Assembly: GCF_004322395.1 (NCBI RefSeq)
Contig: NZ_SCTW01000118.1
Span: forward strand, 1 to 64,000
Direction: 5' to 3'
Length of the DNA: 64,000 nucleotides
Origin: Methylobacter sp.
Lineage (GTDB): Bacteria; Pseudomonadota; Gammaproteobacteria; Methylococcales; Methylomonadaceae
Shown piece after piece: positions 37,343 to 45,732 of this stretch; the first letter of the stretch is position 1, and the number at the start of each line of letters is the position of its first letter. Below the pieces are notes generated by a model. The model searched no databases. It was not told where the DNA came from and saw only the letters and a list, made by a program, of their open reading frames with translations. The position numbers and the translations under genes are program-made.

Positions 37343-38689
37343 ATGGCCGTAGATGTCAATTCTGAAGATGGACTGATTATTCGCAAGCTGATCCCGCTCG
37401 CAACGTTGCCGAGCGCTCGATTCAATGCTTTATGCGCTGAAATGGCTGTTGAAGAAATACAAGATGGTTTTTTGTTTGAAAAAGGCGACGTAAACCCCCA
37501 GCTTGTTTATCTGATAAGCGGAGAGGTTACTCTTCAGGCGGCTGGGCTGGTTGTTGAAGTTATTACTGCAGGCAGCGATTCGGCCAAGTTTGCGCTGGCG
37601 CACCAGATTCCCAGAAAGATTGATGCGGTCGCGAACGGAAAAGTGCGTTTTTTGCGGCTAAATGCTGATATTGTTAAAAATTCCCCACCTTTTATTGATA
37701 AAGAAGAGGACAACAGTTACATGGTCATTGACGAGACTGAAAGCGATCCAGATGACTGGATGACAGCATTATTGAGGTCGCCTGTTTTTCAACGTCTCCC
37801 TCCCGCCAATTTGCAAAAAATCTTAATGGGTTTGGAGGTCGTTCATTTCAATAAGGGCGAAACCATACTCGAACAGGGCAGTGCAGGTGATTATTATTAT
37901 CTGATTAAAAACGGTCAATGCCTATTAACGCGTAAGCCATCGCCCAATGCAAAAGAAATTAAATTAGCCCAGCTGACCAATGGAGATACCTTTGGCGAAG
38001 ATGCATTGCTTTCCGGTGCGCCCAGAAACGTAACCATTACAGCACTGACGGATATCTCTTTATTACGTTTAGACAAAAAACAATTTGTATCTTTAATAAA
38101 AGAGCCTTCTTTAAAGTTTGTTGATTATGAGGGAATGCAGGAGGCGGCAAGAAAAGGGGCGGTTTTGCTGGATGTTCGTTCGCAAGATGACTATGAAAGC
38201 CAGCATCTTGAGGGGAGTATCAATGCACCATTTTTCTCTTTAAGAATGCAACTTAAGACATTTAGCTCTGAAAAGCCTGTCATTGTTGTTTGTCAGGATG
38301 GTAAAACCAGCGAAGCAGCCGCATTTTTGTTGCTCAAGAATAAAATTGAGGCGATGATTTTAAGAGGCGGGATGGCAAGTCTTGCGCCTGCTGCGGAGCA
38401 GGAAATTGACGCTCCTCTTTCAGCTGATGATCGTCCGGAAAGTTTTCCTCAGGATGGCGATCTGAAACAGCCTGCCGATAATTCGTCAAATGCCTCTAAC
38501 ATCATTTTGGAAGATCAAATTAGAGTTCTTAAATTGGAAAATGAAGCGCTCAAGAATGCCAACCAACAGCTCAGTGAACAATGCAAAAACCTGGAGTTTG
38601 ACAAGGAAAATGCTGAGAAGCAATGCCGAATACTGCATAAGCAGATGGAGAAGCTAACTCAGGTTTTGGATAAGCTAAAAGGAGGGTGA
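37343..38689 (+). CDS. cNMP-binding, rhodanese and coiled-coil protein
   Basis: 448 residues with an unusual layout. A degenerate barrel-like N-terminal region (about 20-115) is followed by a clear cyclic-nucleotide-binding domain (about 148-260: GETILEQGSAGDYYYLIKNGQCLLTR, GDTFGEDALLSGAPRNVTI). Next is a rhodanese domain (about 268-350: LDVRSQDDYESQHLEGS, VVCQDGKTSEAA with the active-site Cys), then an acidic linker and a C-terminal coiled coil (about 390-445). It has no signal peptide or DNA-binding motif. It is probably a cytoplasmic ligand-gated sulfur-transfer or scaffold protein. The partner is unknown; divergent from degQ. Confidence 0.8.
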   Translation: MAVDVNSEDGLIIRKLIPLATLPSARFNALCAEMAVEEIQDGFLFEKGDVNPQLVYLISGEVTLQAAGLVVEVITAGSDSAKFALAHQIPRKIDAVANGKVRFLRLNADIVKNSPPFIDKEEDNSYMVIDETESDPDDWMTALLRSPVFQRLPPANLQKILMGLEVVHFNKGETILEQGSAGDYYYLIKNGQCLLTRKPSPNAKEIKLAQLTNGDTFGEDALLSGAPRNVTITALTDISLLRLDKKQFVSLIKEPSLKFVDYEGMQEAARKGAVLLDVRSQDDYESQHLEGSINAPFFSLRMQLKTFSSEKPVIVVCQDGKTSEAAAFLLLKNKIEAMILRGGMASLAPAAEQEIDAPLSADDRPESFPQDGDLKQPADNSSNASNIILEDQIRVLKLENEALKNANQQLSEQCKNLEFDKENAEKQCRILHKQMEKLTQVLDKLKGG

Positions 38690-38837
38690 AACAGGATAGG
38701 CGGTTTGCCCTCTAAATATATTTTAAAGAGAGCGGCAGCGTAACCCGGAACAGTCAAAGATGAAGATGCCGGGTTAGGATGCGTTCGGTTTTTACTGATG
38801 GAGCTTTTGCCGAAAAGAAATTTTTGAACTCAAATAA

Positions 38838-38993
38838 TTATTTGATTTTTGCTTCTTTGTAAATAACGTGTTTACGAACAACAGGATCAAATTTTTTGAT
38901 CTCCATTTTTTCGGGCATAGTCCGTTTATTTTTGGTTGTTGTATAAAAATGTCCGGTTCCTTCGGTCGAAATCAATTTAATTTTATCGCGCAT
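38838..38993 (-). CDS. rpmG: 50S ribosomal protein L33
   Basis: 51 residues, missed by the ORF track because of its length. It reads [20 protein letters not shown], then [21 protein letters not shown] and ends [10 protein letters not shown], a full match to L33 of the large subunit. It lacks the CxxC zinc pairs, so it is the zinc-free form. It follows rpmB by about 12 bases, the usual rpmB-rpmG operon, with an AGAGGAT ribosome site. Confidence 0.96.
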   Translation of the reverse strand: MRDKIKLISTEGTGHFYTTTKNKRTMPEKMEIKKFDPVVRKHVIYKEAKIK

Positions 38994-39005
38994 TTTTTTA
39001 TCCTC

Positions 39006-39242
39006 TTAAGAGTTATCGCCGGATTTACGTAAATCGGCAAGAACGGCATCGATGCCTCTCTTGTCAATGATACGCATGCCTTTAGTGGAAATTCTGAGGC
39101 GAACCCAACGGTTTTCGCTTTCTACCCAGAATCTGTGGTGTTGCAAATTTGGACAAAAGCGTCTTTTAGTTTTGTTGTTGGCGTGTGAAACGTTGTTACC
39201 TGTAACCGGGCGCTTGCCTGTTACTTGACATACTCTGGACAT
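39006..39242 (-). CDS. rpmB: 50S ribosomal protein L28
   Basis: 78 residues, basic. [39 protein letters not shown] and the C-terminal [24 protein letters not shown] match L28. First gene of rpmB-rpmG. Divergent from gshB across about 190 bases containing the second palindromic repeat. Confidence 0.97.
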   Translation of the reverse strand: MSRVCQVTGKRPVTGNNVSHANNKTKRRFCPNLQHHRFWVESENRWVRLRISTKGMRIIDKRGIDAVLADLRKSGDNS

Positions 39243-39330
39243 GATTAACCCCTAATGCGTGTCTAAATTCAAAAGTTAGCCGAGCTTTATACCAAAAAAT
39301 CTTTTCAAGGTAAATAACAATCTATAAAAT

Positions 39331-39413
39331 AAGGCGAAAGGTGAAGGACGAAAGGCAAAAGGCGCAATGGGTTTTTACCCTTTCGCCCTTTGTCTTTCGC
39401 CTTTCGTCTAACA
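39331..39413. repeat. Long palindromic repeat (AAAGGCGAAAGGC type), copy B
   Basis: An imperfect inverted repeat: ACGAAAGGCAAAAGGCGC on the left, CTTTCGCCCTTTGTCTTTCG on the right, around a GGGTTTTTACCC centre. Same word set as copy A at 35755-35836. It lies between rpmB and gshB, which are divergent. Confidence 0.6.
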
Positions 39414-39432
39414 TATTTATCAGGAAAAAATA

Positions 39433-40452
39433 ATGCCCATTAAGCTCGGCATGGTCATGGACTCCATTGATCATATCAACATAAAAAAAGACACCAGTTT
39501 TGCAATGTTACTTGAAGCTCAGGCCAGAGGCTGGGAATTGCATTATATGGAACTTAACGATTTATTCCTGAGAAACGGCAGGGCTTATGCCAGAACGCGG
39601 ACGATTCAAGTTCAGCGGAATGAAAAAAGCTGGTACGAGTTTACCGCTGAGCAGGATATTTCGTTGGACGAGCTGGATGTGATCATGATGCGTAAGGATC
39701 CTCCTTTCGACCAGGAATATATTTATGCAACCTATTTGCTGGAACGCGCCGAGAGCATGGGGGTTTATGTCATCAACAAACCGCAGTCATTGCGGGATGC
39801 CAATGAAAAGCTTTTTACCGCGTGGTTTCCGCAATGCTGCGCAGAAACTTTGGTCGCCAGAGAGCCAGCCAGAATCAGGGACTTCTTGCTGGAGCAGGGC
39901 GAGATCATTTTAAAACCACTGGATGGCATGGGCGGCACCTCTATTTTTCATTTGCGTCAGGGCGATCCGAACCTTAGCGTGATCCTGGAAACCATGACTC
40001 AGTACAACAGCCGCTATGTGATGGCGCAAAAATACCTTCCGCAAATTGTCGACGGCGATAAACGCATATTGCTGGTTAACGGCGAGGTCATACCGTTCGC
40101 TCTGGCGCGCATCCCTGCCCAAGGTGAAACCCGTGGCAATTTGGCGGCGGGCGGACGGGCGGAAGGTCGGCCCTTAACCGAGCGGGATCGCTGGATTGCT
40201 AATCAAGTTGGGCCGACATTACGGGACAAAGGTCTGATTTTTGTCGGGATCGATGTGATTGGCGATACACTGACCGAGATTAATGTTACCAGCCCTACTT
40301 GCGTACAGGAATTGGATCGTCAGTTTGGCTTGAATATTTGCGGTCAGCTCATGGATCATATCGAAACGACCCTGAGCCGCACCTGCTCCAGGCAGGTGCG
40401 CGGCACACACACCATCCATGGCGATAATGAAAACACATCAGGTAATGTTTGA
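39433..40452 (+). CDS. gshB: Glutathione synthetase
   Basis: 339 residues. An ATP-grasp enzyme that joins gamma-glutamylcysteine and glycine. Conserved are MDSIDHINIKKDTSFAMLLEAQ, IMMRKDPPFD, ILKPLDGMGGTSIF (ATP binding), ARIPAQGETRGNLAAGG and INVTSPTCVQELDRQFG. The family usually ends near residue 315-320; here about 25 extra residues (from TTLSRTCSRQVRGTHTIHGD onward) come from a palindromic repeat that is also found in pyrB. ATG with CAGGA upstream. The end overlaps tonB by 26-35 bases. Confidence 0.96.
   Translation: MPIKLGMVMDSIDHINIKKDTSFAMLLEAQARGWELHYMELNDLFLRNGRAYARTRTIQVQRNEKSWYEFTAEQDISLDELDVIMMRKDPPFDQEYIYATYLLERAESMGVYVINKPQSLRDANEKLFTAWFPQCCAETLVAREPARIRDFLLEQGEIILKPLDGMGGTSIFHLRQGDPNLSVILETMTQYNSRYVMAQKYLPQIVDGDKRILLVNGEVIPFALARIPAQGETRGNLAAGGRAEGRPLTERDRWIANQVGPTLRDKGLIFVGIDVIGDTLTEINVTSPTCVQELDRQFGLNICGQLMDHIETTLSRTCSRQVRGTHTIHGDNENTSGNV
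40378..40425 (+). repeat. Hairpin repeat unit inside the gshB 3' end
   Basis: A perfect nine-bp stem CGCACCTGC/GCAGGTGCG with loop TCCAG (40378-40400), followed by ACACACACCATCCATGGCGAT. The same arrangement (hairpin with a TCC-loop, then CACACCATCC-TGGCGAT) occurs in tandem in pyrB at 44279-44428. The unit is translated as part of the C-terminal tail. Confidence 0.7.
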
Positions 40453-41332
40453 TCCGCCTGCACCGCTGTCTAATAATGACTCATTATTAGTTGCCTTATT
40501 TTTAGCGGCGGTCATTCATGTTGTCATTGGTCTGGGAGTCAATTTCACAATGCCGCAGCCGGAGGAAGTCAGCCGGTCAATTGATATTACCTTGGTCAAT
40601 ATGCCGGCCCCAAAAGCGCCTGAAAAGGCGCAGTTTTTAGCTCAGGAAAACCAGCTTGGCGCCGGCGAACAAAGCAAAAAACCGGAACCGCCGCCGCAAC
40701 AACTGCCCAGCCAAAGCAATAGTGAAGTCAAGCCGGTAATCAAGCCGGTAAAAAAGAGTGCGCCGGAACAGGATAAGCCTAAAGCAGCGAAAAAACTGAT
40801 TACCCAGAAAAAGGCGGAAAAAAAGATCGTTACCGCGAGTAAGCCGGATACCGGGCAGCATACTGAAAAACGTCCGCAATTGTCGGCGGAGATGCTGCAA
40901 CAGCAAATTGCTCAATTGGGCACCGAAATCAGGCTCAGCCAGCAAAGCGCCGAGCAAACTAAAATAAAATTCGTCGATTCGGTGAGTGCTCATAAGTATC
41001 TCGCAGCCCAATATATGAAAGATTGGGAAGATAAAGTGGAGCGTACCGGCAATCTTAATTACCCGGAAGTTGCGGCCAAGAAAAACTTTTCCGGCACCTT
41101 AACTATGGATGTCGGGATTAAGGCAGACGGCAGCATCTACAGCATACGCATCAATCAGTCTTCGGGAAACCCGGCATTGGATGAGGCGGCTAAAAGAATT
41201 GTCCGTATGAGTGCGCCGTTTGCACCGTTGCCCATAGATTTGCGGAAAGAACTGGATGTTCTGGTGATTACCCGCGTTTGGAAGTTTTCTGACGAGTCAG
41301 GCATGACCTCGCCAAACAGTAGGCCGGAATAA
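40427..41332 (+). CDS. tonB: TonB-family energy transducer
   Basis: About 301 residues. An inner-membrane anchor near the N terminus (hydrophobic LLVALFLAAVIHVVIGLGV, about 20-38) is followed by a proline/lysine-rich periplasmic spacer (about 55-150) and the TonB C-terminal domain (about 205-290: YPEVAAKKNFSGTLTMDVGI, SSGNPALDEAAKRIV). It passes proton-motive force from ExbB/ExbD to outer-membrane receptors; the exb genes are not in this window. The start is either 40418 or 40427 inside gshB. The gshB-tonB-algH-ruvX order matches Pseudomonas. Confidence 0.9.
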   Translation: MKTHQVMFDPPAPLSNNDSLLVALFLAAVIHVVIGLGVNFTMPQPEEVSRSIDITLVNMPAPKAPEKAQFLAQENQLGAGEQSKKPEPPPQQLPSQSNSEVKPVIKPVKKSAPEQDKPKAAKKLITQKKAEKKIVTASKPDTGQHTEKRPQLSAEMLQQQIAQLGTEIRLSQQSAEQTKIKFVDSVSAHKYLAAQYMKDWEDKVERTGNLNYPEVAAKKNFSGTLTMDVGIKADGSIYSIRINQSSGNPALDEAAKRIVRMSAPFAPLPIDLRKELDVLVITRVWKFSDESGMTSPNSRPE

Positions 41333-41402
41333 GCCAATTTGAGCGAAAGCGAAAACAGGCGTTTCCGGCAAATACCGCCCGGACTCGCTGGAAAACGCCG
41401 CC

Positions 41403-41470
41403 TCGCACTACGCCCTTCGACAAGGCTCTCCTGAGCAAACTCGAAGGACTCAGGACAGGCTTGGGTGGTA
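41403..41470. repeat. Dispersed intergenic repeat, copy 2
   Basis: CCCTTCGACAAGGCTCTCCTGAG and CTCAGGACAGGCTTG lie between tonB and algH, matching the repeat class at 12049-12160. Confidence 0.5.
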
Positions 41471-41586
41471 TTATTCCGGGCTACAGAGATGGTGATTACC
41501 AAGGGTTGGGGATTTTCAGGTGAATCAGGCAGGACCATGCGATAAACCAGTTGCTTAAGTCGACATAAACTTTGATACTAAGATCT

Positions 41587-42150
41587 ATGAACCAAGCCAC
41601 CTATTTAAATAACCAATTTATTATCGCCATGCCCAATTTGGCGGATCCCAATTTTTTTCATGCGGTTGCCTATTTGTGCCAGCATAATGAAGACGGTGCA
41701 TTAGGCATTGTGATTAACAGATCGACCGACATGGAGCTGGGCGAAATTTTTAGACAGATGGATATAAAAGTCACTGCGCCCGTCGCAGCTAAAGCTCCCG
41801 TTTTTGCAGGCGGTCCAGTGCAGCAGGAACGGGGCTTCGTGGTGCATACTTCCGGTGGAGACTGGCATGCGACCATGGCGGTTTCGGAGACCATTTCGTT
41901 GACCACATCCCGAGACGTGCTTGAAGCCATTGCGGCAGGCGAAGGCCCGCAACAGTATCTGGTGGCGTTAGGTTATGCCGGTTGGGGTGCAGGACAACTG
42001 GAAAAAGAAATTATGGATAATTCATGGCTTAATACGCCTTGCGGGGAACAGGTTTTGTTCGATACGCCGGTTAACTTGCGTTGGAGTGCAGCAGCGGGCC
42101 AGATTGGCGTTGACATTAATCAGTTGACCGCTCCGGCAGGACATGGCTAA
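41587..42150 (+). CDS. YqgE/AlgH family protein
   Basis: 187 residues of UPF0301. It has LNNQFIIAMPNLADPNFFHAVAYLCQHNEDGALGIVINR, the family N-terminal signature, and FAGGPVQQERGFVVH. AlgH was first linked to alginate regulation in Pseudomonas, but its molecular activity is unproven. The ATG at 41587 (MNQATYL) is preferred over the TTG in the track. It overlaps ruvX by eight bases, showing coupling. Confidence 0.93.
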   Translation: MNQATYLNNQFIIAMPNLADPNFFHAVAYLCQHNEDGALGIVINRSTDMELGEIFRQMDIKVTAPVAAKAPVFAGGPVQQERGFVVHTSGGDWHATMAVSETISLTTSRDVLEAIAAGEGPQQYLVALGYAGWGAGQLEKEIMDNSWLNTPCGEQVLFDTPVNLRWSAAAGQIGVDINQLTAPAGHG

Positions 42151-42604
42151 GCAAGATCCATTACTCGCCAAAGCCAATGCCGACACCTATCTGGGCTTTG
42201 ATTTCGGTACTAAAAAGATAGGCGCGGCTGTCGGTCAAACAACCACAGCTACCGCGAGTCCTCTGCAAACCATTCGCTCGATCAATCAAAGCCCCAACTG
42301 GGAAATAATCGGCAAGCTGATACAGGAGTGGCGCCCCGCCGGTTTAGTGGTCGGCATATCAAAGCAGGCCGACGGCTCGGATAACCTCGTAACACCCCGC
42401 ATGTTAAAATTTTGCAGACAGCTGGAAGGGCGCTATCAACTGCCTGTCTTTCAGCAGGATGAAACCTTGTCGACATTTGAAGCCAAACAACTGTTGTTTG
42501 ACGAAGTCAGCCTCAGTGCAAGCAAACTTTGGGAAGTGCAAGATCAACTCGCCGCCCAGCTTATCCTGCAAACTTGGCTGAATGAGCATGCCAATATAGG
42601 GTAA
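42143..42604 (+). CDS. ruvX: Putative pre-16S rRNA nuclease / Holliday junction resolvase-like YqgF
   Basis: 153 residues with an RNase H-like fold. YLGFDFGTKKIGAAVGQ carries the first catalytic Asp, VVGISKQADGS the second strand, and QDETLSTFEAKQLL the third acidic site. YqgF is needed for 16S rRNA 5' end maturation in E. coli and is also annotated as a resolvase. It overlaps algH and is followed by a spacer of about 210 bases carrying a palindromic repeat before pyrR. Confidence 0.94.
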   Translation: MAKQDPLLAKANADTYLGFDFGTKKIGAAVGQTTTATASPLQTIRSINQSPNWEIIGKLIQEWRPAGLVVGISKQADGSDNLVTPRMLKFCRQLEGRYQLPVFQQDETLSTFEAKQLLFDEVSLSASKLWEVQDQLAAQLILQTWLNEHANIG

Positions 42605-42632
42605 TTAGAAAGATAAAAAATAGGAAAAAAAT

Positions 42633-42774
42633 AGAACGCTGATGACGCAGATAATTATGATCAAATAAGATTTTCTTGTTTGAAAAAGCTTTGTGCTTAA
42701 ACGCTGGCTTCAGTAATTTCTGAATATTTACAATTATCTGTGTTCATCATATTCATCTGCGTCATCAGCGTTCC
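42633..42774. repeat. Inverted repeat element (AACGCTGATGACGCAGAT), copy 1
   Basis: The left arm AGAACGCTGATGACGCAGAT (42633-42652) is inverted at 42755-42774 (ATCTGCGTCATCAGCG). The loop is about 100 bases, AT-rich, without an ORF. A related element at 50248-50337 has the words CTGATGACGCAG swapped to CAGATGACGCTG. Located between ruvX and pyrR. Confidence 0.65.
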
Positions 42775-42818
42775 ATTTGATTTGGTGGCGCTGAGTAGTT
42801 ACAAAAAAGGACCATTAA

Positions 42819-43325
42819 GTGTTAAAGATTCCCGAATTATTAAATAACCTGGAAGCCGGGTTAAAACGCATCATCGACGATAGAAAGCTGGTTAATCCGA
42901 TCATGATAGGTATCCGTACCGGCGGCGTGTGGATTGCCGAGCAAATGCACCGGCGATTAAATATCAGTGAACCTCTGGGGCTGCTGGATATTTCATTTTA
43001 TCGGGACGATTTCTCGCAAATCGGCGTCAATCCCAATGTAAAACCCAGCCAGTTGCCGACCTACATTGAAGGCCGCGACATTATTTTGGTCGACGATGTT
43101 TTTTATACCGGCAGGACAATACGCGCCGCAATGAATGAGATTTTCGATTACGGCAGGCCGAACCAAATTATTCTGGGCGTATTGATAGAACGCGACGGCA
43201 GGCAAATTCCGCTTAAGCCCGATTGCGCCGCTGCAAGTATTACCTTGAGCGCAGGCCAGTGGGTTCAATTGACCGGGCCCGAGCCTTTGGACATTCATAT
43301 AAAAACCAATGAGGCGATGGCATAA
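42819..43325 (+). CDS. pyrR: PyrR-type pyrimidine regulator / uracil phosphoribosyltransferase
   Basis: 168 residues, GTG start with AAGGA upstream. It has the PRPP-binding loop IILVDDVFYTGRTIRAAM (about 88-105), MIGIRTGGVWIA and LGLLDISFYRDDF, typical of PyrR. In Gram-positives PyrR binds pyr mRNA and controls attenuation; in gammaproteobacteria its regulatory role is less clear. Start of the pyrR-pyrB-pyrC' operon; pyrB begins three bases after its stop. Confidence 0.93.
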   Translation: MLKIPELLNNLEAGLKRIIDDRKLVNPIMIGIRTGGVWIAEQMHRRLNISEPLGLLDISFYRDDFSQIGVNPNVKPSQLPTYIEGRDIILVDDVFYTGRTIRAAMNEIFDYGRPNQIILGVLIERDGRQIPLKPDCAAASITLSAGQWVQLTGPEPLDIHIKTNEAMA

Positions 43326-43328
43326 GCA

Positions 43329-44444
43329 ATGACTGATAACCTGCAATTAAATGCGGAAGGCAAGCTTAAACACTTTCTGACTATTGAGGGCCTTAGCAAG
43401 GCCTTATTGACGGAAATTCTCGATACCGCCGAGTCGTTCGCCGGTATGTCCGAGCACCAAGTTAAAAAAGTGCCTTTGTTGCGCGGAAAGACTATCGTAA
43501 ACCTGTTCTTTGAAAACAGCACACGTACCCGCACGACCTTCGAACTGGCTGCCACGCGCCTGTCCGCCGATGTGATCAATATGAATATCGCCACCTCGGC
43601 CACATCAAAAGGCGAAAGCCTGCTCGACACCATACGCAACCTGGAAGCCATGTTTGTAGACATGTTTGTGGTGCGTCACGCGCTCAGCGGCGCCGCACAT
43701 TTCATCGCTCAACAGACCGCGCCGCATATCAGCGTCATCAATGCCGGTGACGGACAACATGCCCACCCGACTCAGGCCATGCTGGACATGTTTACCATAC
43801 GCCAGATCAAGCGGGATTTCTCCAGTCTCAGAGTGGCTATCATCGGCGATATATTGCACTCCAGAGTGGCGCGCTCGGAGATTCAGGCCTTAAATACCTT
43901 GGGTGCGGCCGAAGTCCGGGTGATTGCGCCCAAAACCTTGTTGCCTGCGCATGTGGAAAGCTTGGGCGTGAATGTGTCGCATAATCTGACCGAAGGGCTT
44001 AAAGACATCGATGTGGTTATGATGCTGCGCTTGCAGAAAGAACGCATGAGCTCGGCGCTGCTGCCCAGCGAGAGTGAATATTTCAAATGTTTCGGGCTGA
44101 CCGAAGAGAAACTGAAAATCGCCAAACCCGACGCGATAGTTATGCATCCAGGTCCGATCAACCGGGGCGTAGAAATTGATTCCAAAGTTGCAGACGGGCC
44201 GCAGTCGGTGATACTTAAACAAGTCAGCAACGGCATCGCCGTGCGCATGGCAGTCATGGCGATGGCAATGCAAACCGCACCTGCTCCCGGCAGGTTTAGC
44301 GGTATACACACCATCCCTGGCGATCGCCACGCCGGTTCCCTACCGGCTGGTGGCATACACACCATCCCTGGCGATCGCCATGCCGGTTCCCTACCGGCTA
44401 ATGGCATACACACCATCCCTGGTGATAAATCGGGGGTGGCGTAA
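43329..44444 (+). CDS. pyrB: Aspartate carbamoyltransferase catalytic chain with repeat-derived tail
   Basis: 371 residues, about 50 longer than usual. It condenses carbamoyl phosphate and aspartate, the committed pyrimidine step. Conserved are [18 protein letters not shown] (carbamoyl-phosphate loop), [34 protein letters not shown] and [11 protein letters not shown]. The normal end falls near [15 protein letters not shown] (about 315). After it lies a tail of tandem 17-residue repeats, [16 protein letters not shown], encoded by 51-bp DNA units. The stop and the next ATG overlap (TAATG). It is the long-form class B type that pairs with an inactive dihydroorotase. Confidence 0.95.
   Translation: MTDNLQLNAEGKLKHFLTIEGLSKALLTEILDTAESFAGMSEHQVKKVPLLRGKTIVNLFFENSTRTRTTFELAATRLSADVINMNIATSATSKGESLLDTIRNLEAMFVDMFVVRHALSGAAHFIAQQTAPHISVINAGDGQHAHPTQAMLDMFTIRQIKRDFSSLRVAIIGDILHSRVARSEIQALNTLGAAEVRVIAPKTLLPAHVESLGVNVSHNLTEGLKDIDVVMMLRLQKERMSSALLPSESEYFKCFGLTEEKLKIAKPDAIVMHPGPINRGVEIDSKVADGPQSVILKQVSNGIAVRMAVMAMAMQTAPAPGRFSGIHTIPGDRHAGSLPAGGIHTIPGDRHAGSLPANGIHTIPGDKSGVA
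44279..44428 (+). repeat. Tandem hairpin repeat units in the pyrB 3' end
   Basis: Three successive units each have a six-bp stem with a five-base TCCC loop (ACCTGC/GCAGGT at 44279; GCCGGT/ACCGGC at 44331 and 44382), then GG(T/C)ATACACACCATCCCTGG. Units two and three repeat at exactly 51 bp, so the reading frame is kept. The first two carry GGCGATCGCC. The stem of the first unit resembles the gshB copy; the others have different but still paired stem bases. Confidence 0.8.
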
Positions 44445-45718
44445 TGAAAATTCGCATAGACCACGGAAGAATCATTGATCCGGCCAACGACATAGACCGC
44501 GTCGGTTCCGTTTATATCAAACACGGCAAGATTGTTTCGGTGACTGACGAACCGGACAGTTTCAAGCCGGATATTGTTATTAATGCCGAAAATCAAATCG
44601 TTTGCCCCGGCTTTATCGATTTAAGCACCCGTTTGCGGGATATGGGGCACAGCCGCAAAGCGACATTTAAAAGCGAAGTAACCGCCGCAGCCGCAGCCGG
44701 TATCACCACCTTGTGCCTGCAACCGGATACCGTGCCGGTCATCGATACGCCGGCTGTTGTCGAACTGATCAAAGAACTGGCGGAAAAAGCCGGCTATCCG
44801 CAAATCTATGCGGTCGGCGCACTCACCCAGAAACTGGAAGGTGCGGAGCTCAGCTCCATGCTGTCGCTGAAACAGGCAGGCTGCATTGCAGTCGGCAACG
44901 CCAATCAGCCGGTCAAAAACCTGCTGATATTAAGACGGGCCATGGAATATGCAGCCAGCCATGACTTATTATTGATGTTTCGATCCAATGACTTTTGGCT
45001 TGGCAATAACGGTTGCGCACATGAAGGCGCGGTCGCGACCCGCTACGGCTTGCCCAGCATTCCTGAAGCCGCAGAAACCATAGCGCTGGCGCAATGCCTG
45101 GAACTGGCCGAACTGACCGGCTGCCGAGTACATTTTGGCCAGTTAAGCTGCAAACGTTCGGTGATTAAAATACATCAGGCCAAAAAGTATGGTTTGAAAG
45201 TCAGTGCCGATGTCGCGATTCATCAGCTGCATCTGACTGAAAATGACATGAGGCCGTTTGACAGCGCTTACCATGTATTGCCGCCATTGCGTACCGAAGA
45301 CGACAAACACTATTTAAGGCAAGGCTTGGCCGGCAGCACGATTAACAGCATTTGTTCCGATCACCAGCCGCATGACTTGGATGCCAAGTTGGGCGCGTTC
45401 CCGGAAACGGAGCCGGGGATGTCATCTCTGGAAACCTTATTGCCGTTGATGCTCAAGCTGGTCGCCCAGCACGCGATAACGCTGGAACAAGGCATCGCCT
45501 GCTTAAGCGCAAATCCGGCGCGGGTGCTGCGTTTAAACAGCGGCGCGTTAACGCCGGGTTTTTCAGCCGATGTGTGTATTTTCGACCCGGAACTTGAGTG
45601 GCAAGTTAATTCGGAAAACTGGAAAAGCCAGGGTGTTAACACGCCGTTCTGGGGACAAACTCTGAAAGGGCGGGTAACCCATACCTTGCAAGCGGGAAAA
45701 ATTATTCACCGATTGTAG
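44444..45718 (+). CDS. pyrC': Dihydroorotase-like protein lacking catalytic residues (PyrC')
   Basis: 424 residues of the amidohydrolase/dihydroorotase family, but with key residues lost. The usual metal motif after PGFID (DxHxHxR) reads DLSTRLRD, so both HxH histidines are absent. The later His ligand region reads HFGQLSC rather than the normal HxS-type motif; the terminal CSDHQPHD is partly kept. This matches the inactive PyrC' subunit of Pseudomonas, which is needed to assemble active aspartate carbamoyltransferase. It overlaps pyrB by one base. An active dihydroorotase must be encoded elsewhere. Confidence 0.9.
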   Translation: MKIRIDHGRIIDPANDIDRVGSVYIKHGKIVSVTDEPDSFKPDIVINAENQIVCPGFIDLSTRLRDMGHSRKATFKSEVTAAAAAGITTLCLQPDTVPVIDTPAVVELIKELAEKAGYPQIYAVGALTQKLEGAELSSMLSLKQAGCIAVGNANQPVKNLLILRRAMEYAASHDLLLMFRSNDFWLGNNGCAHEGAVATRYGLPSIPEAAETIALAQCLELAELTGCRVHFGQLSCKRSVIKIHQAKKYGLKVSADVAIHQLHLTENDMRPFDSAYHVLPPLRTEDDKHYLRQGLAGSTINSICSDHQPHDLDAKLGAFPETEPGMSSLETLLPLMLKLVAQHAITLEQGIACLSANPARVLRLNSGALTPGFSADVCIFDPELEWQVNSENWKSQGVNTPFWGQTLKGRVTHTLQAGKIIHRL

Positions 45719-45732
45719 AGAGAATATATTTG

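Noticed and set aside
44301-44428. CRISPR array reading of the pyrB repeats
   Set aside because: Repeats are directly contiguous at a 51-bp period without unique spacers, lie inside an ORF, and no cas genes are present.
43883-44596. 237-codon minus-strand ORF opposite pyrB
   Set aside because: Its sequence mirrors the pyrB repeats ([17 protein letters not shown] tandem), so its length is caused by the repeat; no family recognised.
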